Source: a bacterium (lineage in GTDB: Bacteria; Armatimonadota; UBA5829). Taken from it: 40,314 nt of DNA. The stretch lies in NCBI GenBank assembly GCA_021373255.1, contig JAJFTD010000134.1:1-40314 (forward strand). Reading direction: 5' to 3'. The notes under the pieces are model-generated. The model saw only the letters and a list, made by a program, of their open reading frames with translations. It had not been told where the DNA came from and searched no databases. Positions within the stretch are counted from its first letter, which is position 1; each line of letters opens with the position of its first letter. The position numbers and the translations under genes were made by a program. Below are positions 1 to 9,500 of the stretch, one piece after another.

Positions 1-94
1 ACCTTCTGCGCTTGATCGAATCCCCCGCTTACGGCAAATGTGCCACGTGCTTCCGTTGAGAACATTGGGTGTAGCCCAGAAGGATGGCAATTAA

Positions 95-421
95 ATGGCC
101 AACAAATCACTTTACGTAGGTAATATGTCCTACAGCACTACCGAGAACGATCTTCGCACACTGTTCGAGCCTTACGGCCCGATCGCTGAAGTAAGAGTCA
201 TCGGTGACAAGGGCTTCGCGTTTGTGGAGATCCCTGAAGAGAATATGCAGGCTGCTATCGACGCCACTAATGGCAAAGAGTTCGCTGGCAGAACCCTCAC
301 CGTTAATGAAGCCCGGCCTAAGACCGAGCGGAGTGGTGGCGGCGGCGGACGCGGCGGCTACGGCGGCGGCGGTGGTCGTGGCGGCGGCGGCTTCGGCGGC
401 GGCGGTGGACGACGCTGGTAG
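95..421 (+). CDS. RRM-type glycine-rich RNA-binding protein
   Basis: A 108-residue single-RRM protein of the bacterial Rbp family, small RNA-binding proteins often linked to cold response or RNA chaperoning. The RRM fills about residues 4-74. RNP2 is seen as LYVGNM near the N-terminus and RNP1 as KGFAFVEI around residue 39-46. The tail (about residues 79-108) is almost entirely Gly and Arg (RGG-like repeats), as in cyanobacterial and plant glycine-rich RNA-binding proteins. The ATG follows an AGAAGG ribosome binding site by 9-10 bases. The gene stands alone and is closed by a strong terminator. Family assignment is secure. The RNA target and any cold regulation are inferred from the family only. 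Confidence 0.93.
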   Translation: MANKSLYVGNMSYSTTENDLRTLFEPYGPIAEVRVIGDKGFAFVEIPEENMQAAIDATNGKEFAGRTLTVNEARPKTERSGGGGGRGGYGGGGGRGGGGFGGGGGRRW

Positions 422-461
422 TCAGTTTCCTTAAACTGATAATAAGTTCTTAGGAACTATG

Positions 462-492
462 GGCACCCAATGCAATGCGTTGGGTGCCTTTT
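462..492 (+). terminator. Intrinsic terminator of the RRM gene
   Basis: A perfect 9-bp stem, GGCACCCAA pairing with TTGGGTGCC, with a 9-base loop is followed by TTTT. It lies 40 bases after the RRM stop codon. The other strand has no T-run after the stem, so it mainly serves the plus-strand gene. Confidence 0.85.
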
Positions 493-506
493 AATTTGTC
501 TATGAG

Positions 507-980
507 CTAATAGACCGGGCTCTTCCCTTGCTCTTGCCAGTATCTCATCATCTCGGCACATTCTTCACGCAAAAGGCCGCCGGTAAGCTCAACGGGGCTG
601 CCGCCTAACCGGCGAAGGTCAGCGTTGGAAACCGTGAGTTCACTAAACCCCACACCCTGCGCGTCCTCTATCTGGGCGCCGTAGAAGATATGGCTAATCC
701 CAGCCCAGTGACACGCGCTGAAACACATCGGGCATGGCTCGCATGTGGAGTAAATCACACACCCTTGAAGATCAACAGTACCCAGCCGGACGCAGGCGTC
801 ACGTATCGCGGCTATCTCCGCGTGAGCGGTAATATCCGTGTTTGCCCACACACTGTTATGCACACAGGTGATCACCTCGCCCCCTCGGGCTATGCATGCC
901 CCAAAGGGAGTCTGGCCCTGCTCTATTCCTTCATAAGCCTTGGTGATAGCCAGGCGCATGAAATCGGCGTCAGTCATCAT
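507..980 (-). CDS. guaD: Guanine deaminase-type nucleobase deaminase
   Basis: A 157-residue zinc deaminase of the cytidine/deoxycytidylate deaminase superfamily. The active site is intact: TAHAE (His53 zinc ligand, Glu55 proton shuttle) and CEPCPMC (Cys83 and Cys86 zinc ligands). The HAEIAAIRDAC context and the C-terminal Tyr after a short basic tail fit the GuaD type (guanine to xanthine) better than the tRNA adenosine deaminase TadA. It would act in cytosolic purine salvage. The first two codons are both ATG. Either start overlaps the end of mrp by about 10 bases, so translation is probably coupled to mrp. Deamination of another purine or pyrimidine base cannot be excluded. Confidence 0.8.
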   Translation of the reverse strand: MMTDADFMRLAITKAYEGIEQGQTPFGACIARGGEVITCVHNSVWANTDITAHAEIAAIRDACVRLGTVDLQGCVIYSTCEPCPMCFSACHWAGISHIFYGAQIEDAQGVGFSELTVSNADLRRLGGSPVELTGGLLREECAEMMRYWQEQGKSPVY

Positions 981-1857
981 TATCTATATCAAGAAGCGGC
1001 TGGATCACTGTCTCAAATGCCTTGGCAGCTTCTGTCTTTGCGTAATGATATATATACGGTGTGCCGGAATCACTGGCTTCGACGATCTTGGGATCAATTG
1101 GGATTTTGCCCAGGAACGGCACTCCCATCTCCTTCGCCATCTTCTCACCACCACCAGACTTGAATATATCCGTCCGCTCACCACAGTGCGGGCAGATGAA
1201 ACCGCTCATGTTCTCGATGACGCCGAGCACGGCAAGGTTCATCTTGTGGCAAAAATTGATCGAGCGCCGGACATCCGCCGTGGAGAGGTCCTGGGGAGTA
1301 GTCACGATCACAGCACCATCGGGATTCTCCAGAAGCTGGATCACCGAAAGCGGCTCATCGCCTGTGCCGGGAGGGCTGTCTACCACTAGATAATCCAGCT
1401 CACCCCAGTCCACATCTGAGATGAACTGTTTGATAACCGAGTATTTCATCGGCCCACGCCAGATTATCGCATCCTCCTGGTCAGGCAAGAGAAATCCTAT
1501 GGACATCACCTTGAGATTCTCACCAACAGTGCTCGGGATGATTTTGAGTCCATCAGACACGACAGTCTCGTTTTCCAAATGCAGCAACCGTGGGATGCTG
1601 GGGCCGTGTATGTCCACATCGAGCAGGCCGACCTTTTTACCTGCAAGGGCAAGAGATACGGCGAGGTTGGCTGAAACGGTGCTCTTCCCCACCCCACCCT
1701 TACCCGATAGGACTATTATCTTGTGCTTGATCTTGCGGAGCTGCTCGTCCATCGCCATCTTTTCGAGGACTTGTTCTATGGTTTCTTCCGACGACGGGCA
1801 GGTGCCGCTGCACGTGCTTTTCGATTCGCAGCCTTCGCAGGCTTTGTTTTCTTCCAT
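970..1857 (-). CDS. mrp: Mrp/NBP35-family Fe-S cluster carrier ATPase
   Basis: A 295-residue P-loop ATPase of the Mrp/ApbC/NBP35 family, which holds and hands over Fe-S clusters in the cytosol. The deviant Walker A motif GKGGVGKST is at residues 52-60, and the C-terminal bridging-cluster motif CPHC is at 222-225. An extra N-terminal cysteine cluster (Cys7, 10, 16, 20) resembles the NBP35-type N-terminal ferredoxin-like site rather than the N-terminal domain of E. coli Mrp. It starts 15 bases after the LolA-like gene, with an AAAGGA site in the gap, and overlaps the deaminase downstream, so the three genes form an operon. Confidence 0.92.
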   Translation of the reverse strand: MEENKACEGCESKSTCSGTCPSSEETIEQVLEKMAMDEQLRKIKHKIIVLSGKGGVGKSTVSANLAVSLALAGKKVGLLDVDIHGPSIPRLLHLENETVVSDGLKIIPSTVGENLKVMSIGFLLPDQEDAIIWRGPMKYSVIKQFISDVDWGELDYLVVDSPPGTGDEPLSVIQLLENPDGAVIVTTPQDLSTADVRRSINFCHKMNLAVLGVIENMSGFICPHCGERTDIFKSGGGEKMAKEMGVPFLGKIPIDPKIVEASDSGTPYIYHYAKTEAAKAFETVIQPLLDIDNDD

Positions 1858-1872
1858 TATTATCCTTTCATA

Positions 1873-2622
1873 CTACCGCTGGTTCATAGAAAACAGCGCA
1901 TTGCTAAGGCCGGTATTGGCCTTTACATTCTTATATTTAATGCTGCCAAGCTCACGACCGCCGCCATCATACAATGTAGCCATGGTCGCGATGGGAAGTT
2001 TGCCGCCAATGGTCTGATAACTGCTATACACAGTCCGCAGCCGCATCTCACCATTACCGCGATACTTCTCGCGCTTTACCAGCTTGAGCGTTTTTGAATC
2101 CACCCACACATAATCGTGCCGCTTGTCCGTACCACCGAACTTGGGATCGAAATTGAGCTTAACCACACCATTTTTGCCGGTGGAGACCACGGTCACATGA
2201 TTGTCTTTCCAAAGATCGCTGTTGAGGAACCCAAGGTCAAGGCTGTCCTGCCGCTTACCGGGAGCGTTCTTCACATTTTCCTTTTGCCTGATCATAGCAG
2301 CGAGAATGAGTTTGTTGTAGCCATTCTGAATATATGCAGCCTTGATGCCCTCGGCATAGCCATCGTATCGAATCAGATTAGGACTCTTATACGATATTAC
2401 CGCCTTCTGCAAGCGGAGAATGTCACCATACCCCTCGCCCATTCCAGAAACGTTCTTCTTGTTGGCCTCAGTAATAACCATATCGGCTCGCAAATCTTTA
2501 ACACTCGACTCGACCGTCTTCACACGGCTGAGAATGCCCGACGATGTAACCTTCGCAAACACAGGCACAGCCGCCGCAATCAAGACCAGCAGCGCAACAG
2601 CAATCAATAATGCTCTTCTCAT
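1873..2622 (-). CDS. LolA/LppX-fold outer-membrane lipoprotein carrier-like protein
   Basis: A 249-residue secreted protein with a signal peptide (residues 1-23, cleavage near VFA-KV). The rest resembles the LolA-like half-barrel (COG2834 type): a helix followed by alternating strands, ending in YxTIGGKLPIATMATLYDGG and a membrane-contact strand. Such proteins bind lipid or lipoprotein acyl chains in the periplasm. A lipobox cysteine is absent, so it is probably soluble. The ATG is 13 bases after AAGGAG. A perfect TATAAT lies on the minus strand at 2685-2690, but no good -35 is spaced from it. It is the first gene of the operon with mrp and the deaminase. No functional link to Fe-S assembly is visible. 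Confidence 0.7.
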   Translation of the reverse strand: MRRALLIAVALLVLIAAAVPVFAKVTSSGILSRVKTVESSVKDLRADMVITEANKKNVSGMGEGYGDILRLQKAVISYKSPNLIRYDGYAEGIKAAYIQNGYNKLILAAMIRQKENVKNAPGKRQDSLDLGFLNSDLWKDNHVTVVSTGKNGVVKLNFDPKFGGTDKRHDYVWVDSKTLKLVKREKYRGNGEMRLRTVYSSYQTIGGKLPIATMATLYDGGGRELGSIKYKNVKANTGLSNALFSMNQR

Positions 2623-2740
2623 AACAATCAGATAGCTCCTTCTAAAATAGCTGACAGGGAGGATCGCATAATAAAACTCTCCCTATTATATACGGACCTA
2701 CGGCGAAGGGCGTTATCAACCGCAAAATACGGAGCTTGCT

Positions 2741-4723
2741 TTATCTCTTGAACATTCTACGGGTGAATATCATCCTGCCAAGCTTGACGGCTCGTTTTGG
2801 GTCGATCTTTTGAAGAATATCTCTTTCGCGACATGCAAGGCTGATCTTCTTCTGATGCAGGTAAATTTTACCTAACGCATAGTGAGAATTGGCATCTGAC
2901 GGATCCAGACGCACTGCAGTATTATAGGAGTTTATCGCATCTGCTTGCCGATGTTGCCACTGATAAACCCAACCGAGGTAACCATATCCGTTGGCATACT
3001 TTGGGTTAATAGAGATGGCTTTCTTTACCGCAACCTCTGCACTCTTGTAATCTTTCAACTCACAATAGCCAACACCGATGTTGATGTATGCTTTGACATA
3101 CTTAGGATCTAGCTGAACTACATGCTTGTATGCATCGATTGATTTCCGGGTATCATGAATATTATTGTAATAGTAGCCAAGATTATCGTATGCCTCAGCC
3201 GACTTCGGCATCAACCGCACCGCCTGTTTGCACGCACGCAGTGCCTGATCGTTAGCATTCAACTTCTCATAGACCGCCGCTAATTCAATAAACGTCTGGC
3301 CATCATGAGGATCCAACTCTGTCGCTCTTTTAAATGCATTCAGAGCCTTTTCATAACGCCGGATGTAGGTATAAGCGTAACCCAGTGAAATGTAAACCTT
3401 AGCACTATCCGGGTTAATGCGTACGGCAGATTCCAGGATTTTCACAGCATCATTATAGCGACCCGTGTCCTCGTATGTGACAGCAAGCCCTTTATAACTA
3501 GCGATATAATTGGGATTGATCTGGATGGCAGTTCGAAAAGTATCTACGGCGGATTGATAGTCCTTCAGATATTCGTAACAGTAACCAAGGCAGCATTGAG
3601 CGAAAACATCGCTGTGATCCAGCGCAACTGCACGCTTTGAAGCTTTGAGTGCTGCCTTATAATTCTTCTGTTTGCCATATACCAGGACTAGCCCCAGATA
3701 TGGCTGGTTATCATGTGGATGTATCTGAATAGCTATTCTTAACTCAGCAATAGCTGCAGAATACCGCTTTTGGCCAAGATAGAGATATCCCAAACCATGA
3801 TGGGCAAGGAAATAACGCGGCCTTAACTGCAAAGCACGTTTATAGCAGATTGCAGCCTTTTTATCTCGGCCCATTTTGTAGAGACAGTGCCCAACCCTGC
3901 ACCAGGCTTCAGGATATCGGGGGTTGAGTTGAATGGCACGCTCAAAATATGGAAGTGCAGGCTTGGGATAACCTCCAAAAAGAAACACGAGACCCTTAGC
4001 ATGAAAACCTTTCGCTGTATCCGGCCACTCCAGTTTGTTTGTCGCAAGATAATCGGTCAGCGCTCGCAGCTTCTCTGGCCTCATCTTGCGCAAGTGCTCA
4101 GAGAAAACAACAAATTGAAGCCGCTGACCATCGAGCTGGCGAGATATAATCAACCCGACTAGTTTCCCTTTGAGGTTCAATACCAGACTGCCGCTGGACG
4201 TCAATGAAGTGTGCTTTTGAAGATGAGCAACTGAGCCAAATCCATCGAACTCTTGTACATAAGTTATCCTGTTCCGAGACACACGGCCGTTTGGCCCCAC
4301 CACAAGCACAGCTTCACCAGACAATGGTCGAGTCTTGCTGATTTCATGAGCATGCACTTTCTTCGGAGCCCGGACACGCAGCTTGATTAAGTCCGCTTGC
4401 GCATTTTCAGCAACCACACCCACCACATCGCACTTATCTCCAGAAGCCATTTCCACAATGATCTGCCTGGCCCCCAGGACTATATGTCGGTTGGCAACCA
4501 GTTGGTCCACTGCTACGAGGAATCCTGCTGCCAGGTGAATAGTGCGGCCGTGAGCATCAATTGCACGTATGGATACCACATTTGGCTTGATGGATCGAGT
4601 CACATCACGAGTGTAAAACCATACAGTCGTTATTATGGCAAGCAGGAGAACGATCAACACAAATATTGGCTGACCAACCCGCCTACTCGCGTGCACGTTA
4701 TTAGTTGTCACTGCATCAGCCAT
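2741..4723 (-). CDS. Membrane-anchored trypsin-like protease domain fused to about 12 TPRs
   Basis: 660 residues from an ATG preceded by AAAGG. An in-frame ATG 72 bases upstream has no ribosome binding site and was not used. Layout: short cytoplasmic tail, one transmembrane segment (about 20-37), a chymotrypsin/HtrA-like domain (about 45-220), then about 12 tandem 34-residue TPRs (about 240-650). The triad can be read as His80 (ANRHIV), Asp111 (QADLIKL) and Ser177 (TSSGSLVLN, where HtrA proteins have GNSGGP). The TPRs keep the usual A/Y/G/P pattern (YPEAWCRVGHCLY, AYINIGVGYCEL). It should face the periplasm or cell exterior as a scaffold with a possibly active protease. The substrate is unknown. 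Confidence 0.8.
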   Translation of the reverse strand: MADAVTTNNVHASRRVGQPIFVLIVLLLAIITTVWFYTRDVTRSIKPNVVSIRAIDAHGRTIHLAAGFLVAVDQLVANRHIVLGARQIIVEMASGDKCDVVGVVAENAQADLIKLRVRAPKKVHAHEISKTRPLSGEAVLVVGPNGRVSRNRITYVQEFDGFGSVAHLQKHTSLTSSGSLVLNLKGKLVGLIISRQLDGQRLQFVVFSEHLRKMRPEKLRALTDYLATNKLEWPDTAKGFHAKGLVFLFGGYPKPALPYFERAIQLNPRYPEAWCRVGHCLYKMGRDKKAAICYKRALQLRPRYFLAHHGLGYLYLGQKRYSAAIAELRIAIQIHPHDNQPYLGLVLVYGKQKNYKAALKASKRAVALDHSDVFAQCCLGYCYEYLKDYQSAVDTFRTAIQINPNYIASYKGLAVTYEDTGRYNDAVKILESAVRINPDSAKVYISLGYAYTYIRRYEKALNAFKRATELDPHDGQTFIELAAVYEKLNANDQALRACKQAVRLMPKSAEAYDNLGYYYNNIHDTRKSIDAYKHVVQLDPKYVKAYINIGVGYCELKDYKSAEVAVKKAISINPKYANGYGYLGWVYQWQHRQADAINSYNTAVRLDPSDANSHYALGKIYLHQKKISLACRERDILQKIDPKRAVKLGRMIFTRRMFKR

Positions 4724-4895
4724 AGTGAGCCTTTCTTTATCCAGCCAGCAAAGGTAATATAATATGCTTCCCCGCCACCTCCCAATTTCCTGCAATTAGC
4801 GGGAATTCACGGAGGAGGATAACTCGCTCTGCGGAACACATACGTGTCTAATGAATACAAGCCTGGAATTCAGGACAGGCAAGGAGTGTAGTAAG

Positions 4896-5906
4896 TTGGC
4901 TAAGTTAAGTGAAGTGAAGTGGGGCATTATCGGGTATGGTGGCGCATTTAACATGGGCAAGCTCCATGGTGAGTCCATTAACGGTTGTAAGGGTATGCGA
5001 GTAACTGCTGTCTGTGATGTCGATCCGGCGAGGACTGCGATTGCTGAGCAAGACTTCCCGGGCATCAAGACCTACAACAATGCCAAGGAGATGTTCAAGA
5101 GTAATGACATAGACTGCGTGGTCATTATTCTTCCGCATAACCTCCATTACCCCGTGGCTATGGCTGCGTTGGAGGCAGGCAAGGGTGTAGTCCTTGAGAA
5201 GCCGATGTGCATTACAACCCAGGAAGCTACTGCCATGATCGAACTGGCTAAGAAAAAGGACGTTCTGCTCACGGTCTTCCACAACCGCCGCCACGATGGC
5301 GATTACAAGGCTATCAGAGAGTTCATAGACAAGGGGATGATCGGCGATGTATTCCGCATTGAGGCGTTCATGGGCGGTTACAATCACCCCGGTACGTGGT
5401 GGCGCAGTATCAAGGAGGTGTCCGGCGGGTGTTTCTACGATTGGGGCGCGCACATTATCGACTGGACTCTGAACCTGCACCACGGTCACAAGATCAAGAA
5501 TGTTACCGGCTTCTTCCACAAACGTGTCTGGCAAGATATCACTAATGAGGACGAGACTCAGGCCATAGTTCGGTTCGATGATGGCTCAGTGGCTGACATC
5601 ACAATCTCATCCATAGCCATGGCCGGCAAGCCCAGGTGGAGAATTCTGGGCACAAAGGGCGCAATTACCGACGACTGGAAAGGCAGCTTCAAGGCATTCA
5701 TAAATGTCGATGGTTATCCTGCGGAGATGGAAGTGAAATATCAGGATGGCACCTGGCAGAACTGGTATCCAAATCTGGCCGCTCACCTGTTGGAAAGCAA
5801 GGATCTGGAAGTTAAGGCAGAGGAAGCTCGCAGGGTAATAATGGTCATCGATTACGCCGAGCGCTCGTCCAAAGAAGGCAAGTCGATAGACACGCCTTTT
5901 GAATAG
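4896..5906 (+). CDS. Gfo/Idh/MocA-family NAD(P)-dependent oxidoreductase
   Basis: 336 residues from a TTG 9 bases after AAGGAG. The ATG at 4851 is in frame but lacks a ribosome binding site and adds 15 residues with no family match. The N-terminal Rossmann fold shows WGIIGYGGAFNMGKLH and the acidic CDVDP end of strand 2. The family signature VVLEKPMCI carries the catalytic-site Lys. The C-terminal alpha/beta domain (about residue 120 on) has GGCFYDWGAHIIDW, where the DxxxH arrangement places the active-site His. These enzymes oxidise or isomerise sugars, inositols or amino-sugar derivatives. The substrate cannot be read from sequence. It stands alone between the TPR protein (divergent) and the YHS gene. 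Confidence 0.88.
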   Translation: MAKLSEVKWGIIGYGGAFNMGKLHGESINGCKGMRVTAVCDVDPARTAIAEQDFPGIKTYNNAKEMFKSNDIDCVVIILPHNLHYPVAMAALEAGKGVVLEKPMCITTQEATAMIELAKKKDVLLTVFHNRRHDGDYKAIREFIDKGMIGDVFRIEAFMGGYNHPGTWWRSIKEVSGGCFYDWGAHIIDWTLNLHHGHKIKNVTGFFHKRVWQDITNEDETQAIVRFDDGSVADITISSIAMAGKPRWRILGTKGAITDDWKGSFKAFINVDGYPAEMEVKYQDGTWQNWYPNLAAHLLESKDLEVKAEEARRVIMVIDYAERSSKEGKSIDTPFE

Positions 5907-5988
5907 TATGCGGAGTGTGGAAATAGCGTTTTGACGGCACGCAGTTTGGGAACCTCCATTACGCACAACGATATAGGAGGTGGCCAAG

Positions 5989-6168
5989 ATGCCTGTCGAT
6001 CCGGTATGCGGTATGGTAGTAGCTGAAGAACACGCCGTCGCTTGCACCGACTATCGTGGAAAGCACTATTGCTTCTGCAGTGAGGAGTGCAAAGAGGAGT
6101 TTGATATAGACCCGGAGATGTACTCTTCCGAATCCGAAATGAGCTACGAAGAGGAAGAAACATTCTAA
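5989..6168 (+). CDS. Small YHS-domain metal-binding protein
   Basis: 59 residues. The start is the ATG 8 bases after a perfect AGGAGG. A GTG nine bases upstream lies inside that site and was rejected. The YHS signature is clear: DPVCGM (Cys7) and HYCFCSEECKEEF (Cys28, Cys30, Cys34). YHS domains bind heavy metals, typically copper, and are found alone or at the ends of metal-transport ATPases. The C-terminal tail is very acidic (EEEET). No metal transporter or metal regulator is nearby, so any metallochaperone role is inferred from the family. Confidence 0.88.
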   Translation: MPVDPVCGMVVAEEHAVACTDYRGKHYCFCSEECKEEFDIDPEMYSSESEMSYEEEETF

Positions 6169-6274
6169 CCCGTATTATTCACCATAGCCGAATACTGCAA
6201 GCAGTAATGCAGTATTCAATATGATTACGAATAATACGGGCTACCCCGTATTATTCACCATAGCCGAATACTGC
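6169..6274 (+). repeat. Nested inverted and direct repeat with mutually exclusive hairpins
   Basis: A 30-base sequence occurs twice without change, at 6169-6198 and 6245-6274. The 12-base block CCCGTATTATTC (6169-6180 and 6245-6256) has one inverted partner, GAATAATACGGG (6229-6240). The partner can pair backward across an inner 9-bp stem (GAATACTGC 6190-6198 with GCAGTATTC 6209-6217), or forward with only CTAC in the loop. It starts right after the YHS stop codon and runs into the terminator at 6271-6301. Confidence 0.85.
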
Positions 6275-6301
6275 CGGCACATAAGTTGCCGGCAGTCTTT
6301 T
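6271..6301 (+). terminator. Intrinsic terminator downstream of the YHS gene
   Basis: CTGCCGGCA (6271-6279) pairs with TGCCGGCAG (6287-6295) around a 7-base loop, followed by TCTTTT. Its left arm overlaps the end of the second copy of the 30-base repeat. Confidence 0.82.
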
Positions 6302-6321
6302 CAACCTCCACAAAAAGTTTC

Positions 6322-6350
6322 TTGATATGTATCCCCTGACATGGTAAAAT
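6322..6350 (+). promoter_or_regulatory. Sigma-70-type promoter of tRNA-Ser
   Basis: TTGATA (6322-6327) and TAAAAT (6345-6350) are separated by exactly 17 bases. The tRNA begins 12 bases after the -10 box, as expected for a short 5' leader. Confidence 0.8.
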
Positions 6351-6362
6351 ATCCACAGATGC

Positions 6363-6454
6363 GGAGAGGTGGCTGAGTGGTCGAAAGCGCTCGCCTGCTA
6401 AGTGAGTACTCGGATTAAACCGGGTCCCGGGTTCGAATCCCGGCCTCTCCGCCA
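6363..6454 (+). tRNA. tRNA-Ser (anticodon GCU)
   Basis: A 92-base type II tRNA. The acceptor stem is GGAGAGG/CCTCTCC with discriminator G and an encoded CCA. The D arm holds GGCTGAGTGGTCGAAAGC. The anticodon stem CTCGC/GTGAG encloses loop CTGCTAA (anticodon GCT, reading AGC/AGU Ser codons). A long variable arm and a T arm with GGTTCGAATCC follow. The serine-type variable arm confirms the identity. T6 follows at once, with a second hairpin downstream. Confidence 0.97.
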
Positions 6455-6482
6455 TTTTTTGTGCGTAAAGATCAGTAATAAA

Positions 6483-6511
6483 GGGCTGAGTGGACACATC
6501 AGCCCTATTTT
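6483..6511. terminator. Bidirectional terminator between tRNA-Ser and the large surface protein gene
   Basis: GGGCTGA (6483-6489) pairs with TCAGCCC (6499-6505) around a 9-base loop. On the plus strand it is followed by TATTTTGATTTT. On the minus strand the same stem is followed by TTTATTA, so it can also end the 5.8-kb gene that stops at 6574. Confidence 0.7.
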
Positions 6512-6573
6512 GATTTTAGTCTTCTAACTTAATATATCCCGCAGATTCTATTGCTTTGCTGCAATTACACCAG

Positions 6574-9500
6574 CTACGGGGCAGACTGCTGTCCAGCAGC
6601 CGTCACCTCAGTCGCACTAATCAGGCGCTCGCCGGATTGTGTAGTCATCGATCCCACCACTGTAACAAGGTTCCCCTCAGCCGGCATTGATCCACCCCAC
6701 AGGACGCCAATTCCACCAGTGCGATCGTCATCCTGGATATAGAACCTGTCAGCAAAAACCGCGCTCACACGACCTCCCGTGATGCCAACAGGGCCGCCAT
6801 CTCGCAGGCTCTTCAGGCTGGAGCACTTCTGGGTTGAGATGCCTGTGCCGGAGAGCCTGAGCTTGGCCGTGGGTTGGTCGGGATCCGACGTGTCGATGAA
6901 TATGTTTGTGGACCGAGGCCCGCCCCAGGTTGGTGCGAAGATCGCGTCAAAGTCAATACTGCCACCTGCAGCGAGCATAAGTGGAAGTGTTGGTAATCTC
7001 TCCAGGCTGAATCCACGCGCCTGTGGAAGCGTCGTGCCCAGAGGTTGTGTGACAACGATATCATCGAATGTGGAAGTATAATCATTAAGTACAGAGAGGC
7101 CAAGCATTCCCGAAGAGAGCGAAGAATCGGTTACCTCAGCTACCTTGATACCATTGATAAAAAACTGTAGCAGGGGGCCTACAGCATTCACTGCTAGCTT
7201 GTAAGTGCCGCCTGTAACACCGTAGCTCCAGCGACCACTTGCCATCATTATTATCTTGCCATTAATCTGCCTGTATATTCCGAAGTCAGGTACGCCACAG
7301 CTCATCGACACTAAGAACAAATATCCTGACCCTACAACAGGATAAATCTGGAAGTCCGGAGTAACGCGAAAAATCAATATTGGCATGTAGCCCGGGTGCA
7401 ATATTCTGGCACTCACTTCCCAGTAGAAGTCGTTAAAGACATCTCCTTCATATATGGAAATCATATCTACGCTTGAACTTGTCGTTGAGGCAACATATTG
7501 GCCATTCACCACATTCCAGTCAGCATCATTGAGTTCGCGCCAATTTTGGGCGAAGCCATCGTTGAAATCCTCTGTATACTCGGTGATTCGGATATCCTTC
7601 ACCAGCAGTTCACATTGCGATGTGTTTCGGAGAGTCACACGCTCGCGGCGGCTTAGGCCGCTATCGATCCGTCCAAAATCCATAGCCTTATCATCTGCCG
7701 GTGCAATTGAATCTTCAAGCACAATATCACCGGGGCAGCACTGCGGATAGGCTGAGAAGTCACTTGTGATGAAATTAGTGGGAGTGCCAGTTCCTGCGGA
7801 AAGACCTGTAATAGCACTTGAATATTGGATTCCAAGGTAAGACAGTGCAATCTTGCCGTCGAAGAACATCTCGATCTGGAAAGTATTCTGCGTGGTGGTT
7901 CCGTAATACGGAACGTTGAGATAAGTGACGGCAACTCTGTCGGCAAGCTGCTTCCAACTTACCGATCCTCCGGCGGCGGGGTTGAGATCGCACATAAGGC
8001 CTGATATTCGCTTGCACGCGAAATGATCTGCAAGATACCTATAGGTAGTACCGGTTGAGCCAAAAGAGACGTAGCCATCGCTCCCAATATAGAAACTACC
8101 AAAAAGATTTCCGTAAATGGAAACCTGTGCATTGTCGGCCAGGGTTACCTGTTGATAGCCATTGTTGGTGAGCGAAAGCGTCGTGCCGTCAACAGGATCT
8201 GTAGGCAGGGTAAGTATCGGTCGTGTGCACGCCGTGTAGAAGTCCGGAGCTCCGTTCGGGGTAAATGTAACACACGTGTTGTTCAGGTCATGCAACCCGT
8301 TCTGCTGCGTAAACCGATCCAGAGTCGCAATCGACTTGAACTGATAAGCACCTTCTGCCGGCATTCGTGTCGTGTTCATGGCACAGGAGCCGTCCTTGGC
8401 AACTATGTAATAGCTGTAGGTATCTCCGATCTTATAACCCCCAGGTATATTGCCGCTGAATGTAGTGCTGCCGCCCATTGCAACAGATGAGTAAGCACTC
8501 CCATTCCTGCTATAGTAGAGGGTAACAGAGTTGATCCATCGATCATCAGTAACACCGGCACTGACCTGGTATGTTGACGCATTCCAGTTGTCTGTATCCT
8601 GCAGTGGAGTGTGGGTCACGACAGGAGGTGTGGTATCCCATTTCAAAATAAAATCATTATCTGATACATCACTGACCAAGCTATCAGCATTAAAGACGAC
8701 TCTAACCCTATAGTGATCTAACTCGGGAAAACCCGATGTATTCCAGTTGTAACTCGCCGTAGGATAAGCCAATGCTTCAGCTCCCGGGATCTGATTCCAC
8801 GTGCCGCCACTGTCATTAGAATACTCGAGTCTAACTGTATCTGATTTCCGCCAGTTGACCCCGTAATAACTCCAAGCCATAAGAACCGCTTTGGGACAAG
8901 ATTCACTTCCCGGTTCGTAGTATCCGCCGCTGTTAAAGCTTGTCAGCGTGATCCCACAAGGTGTCCGGCAACTCGTCAATTCCTGATGAAAAACCGCACT
9001 TCCGGACACGAGGCCATAACCGTAGCTGGAATTGCCAATTGCCGTTGAGATTGGGTGTCCGGTAAGATCATAATAAGCCGTTGCCGTCCCCTGTATATAT
9101 ACGCATATCCGATACTTGTAACCGCTCAGCAGGTTGAAAGATATCGGTCCACTGCTGTACCAGGCGTCACCGGTGCCGGGGTTTTGAACCGTGTAAGATG
9201 CTTTGACAGTATAAGTACCCGACGATGGCACATACTCGTAAATGTAGAATACCAGGGAGCTGGCACTGCTAATATTTAGATGCTGCCGAATTTCCTTGAG
9301 TTCTGAAGTTACGGAACAATTAAAAACATTCCCACACAGATTCTCTGTGTATGTAGCAGATGCTAAACCTGTGCCTAACACATCCACGGCACACGCTACG
9401 GTCGTGAAGCAATGGGGCTGCCCAGGTGCGCCAGCCGGTTCGGTGATTATATTCCCCGCAAGCGAGCCATCAACCACCTGGATATAATAGCAGTAAGTGT

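Noticed and set aside
331-418. GGC-rich tract as an independent repeat element
   Set aside because: It is the coding sequence of the Gly/Arg-rich tail of the RRM protein.
204-434. Second plus-strand frame inside the RRM gene
   Set aside because: It is an Ala/Val-rich shadow created by the glycine-codon repeats and has no ribosome binding site.
6255-6497. Minus-strand open frame across the tRNA region
   Set aside because: It is antisense to tRNA-Ser and carries the well-known false peptide AERPGFEPGTRFNPS produced by such tRNAs.
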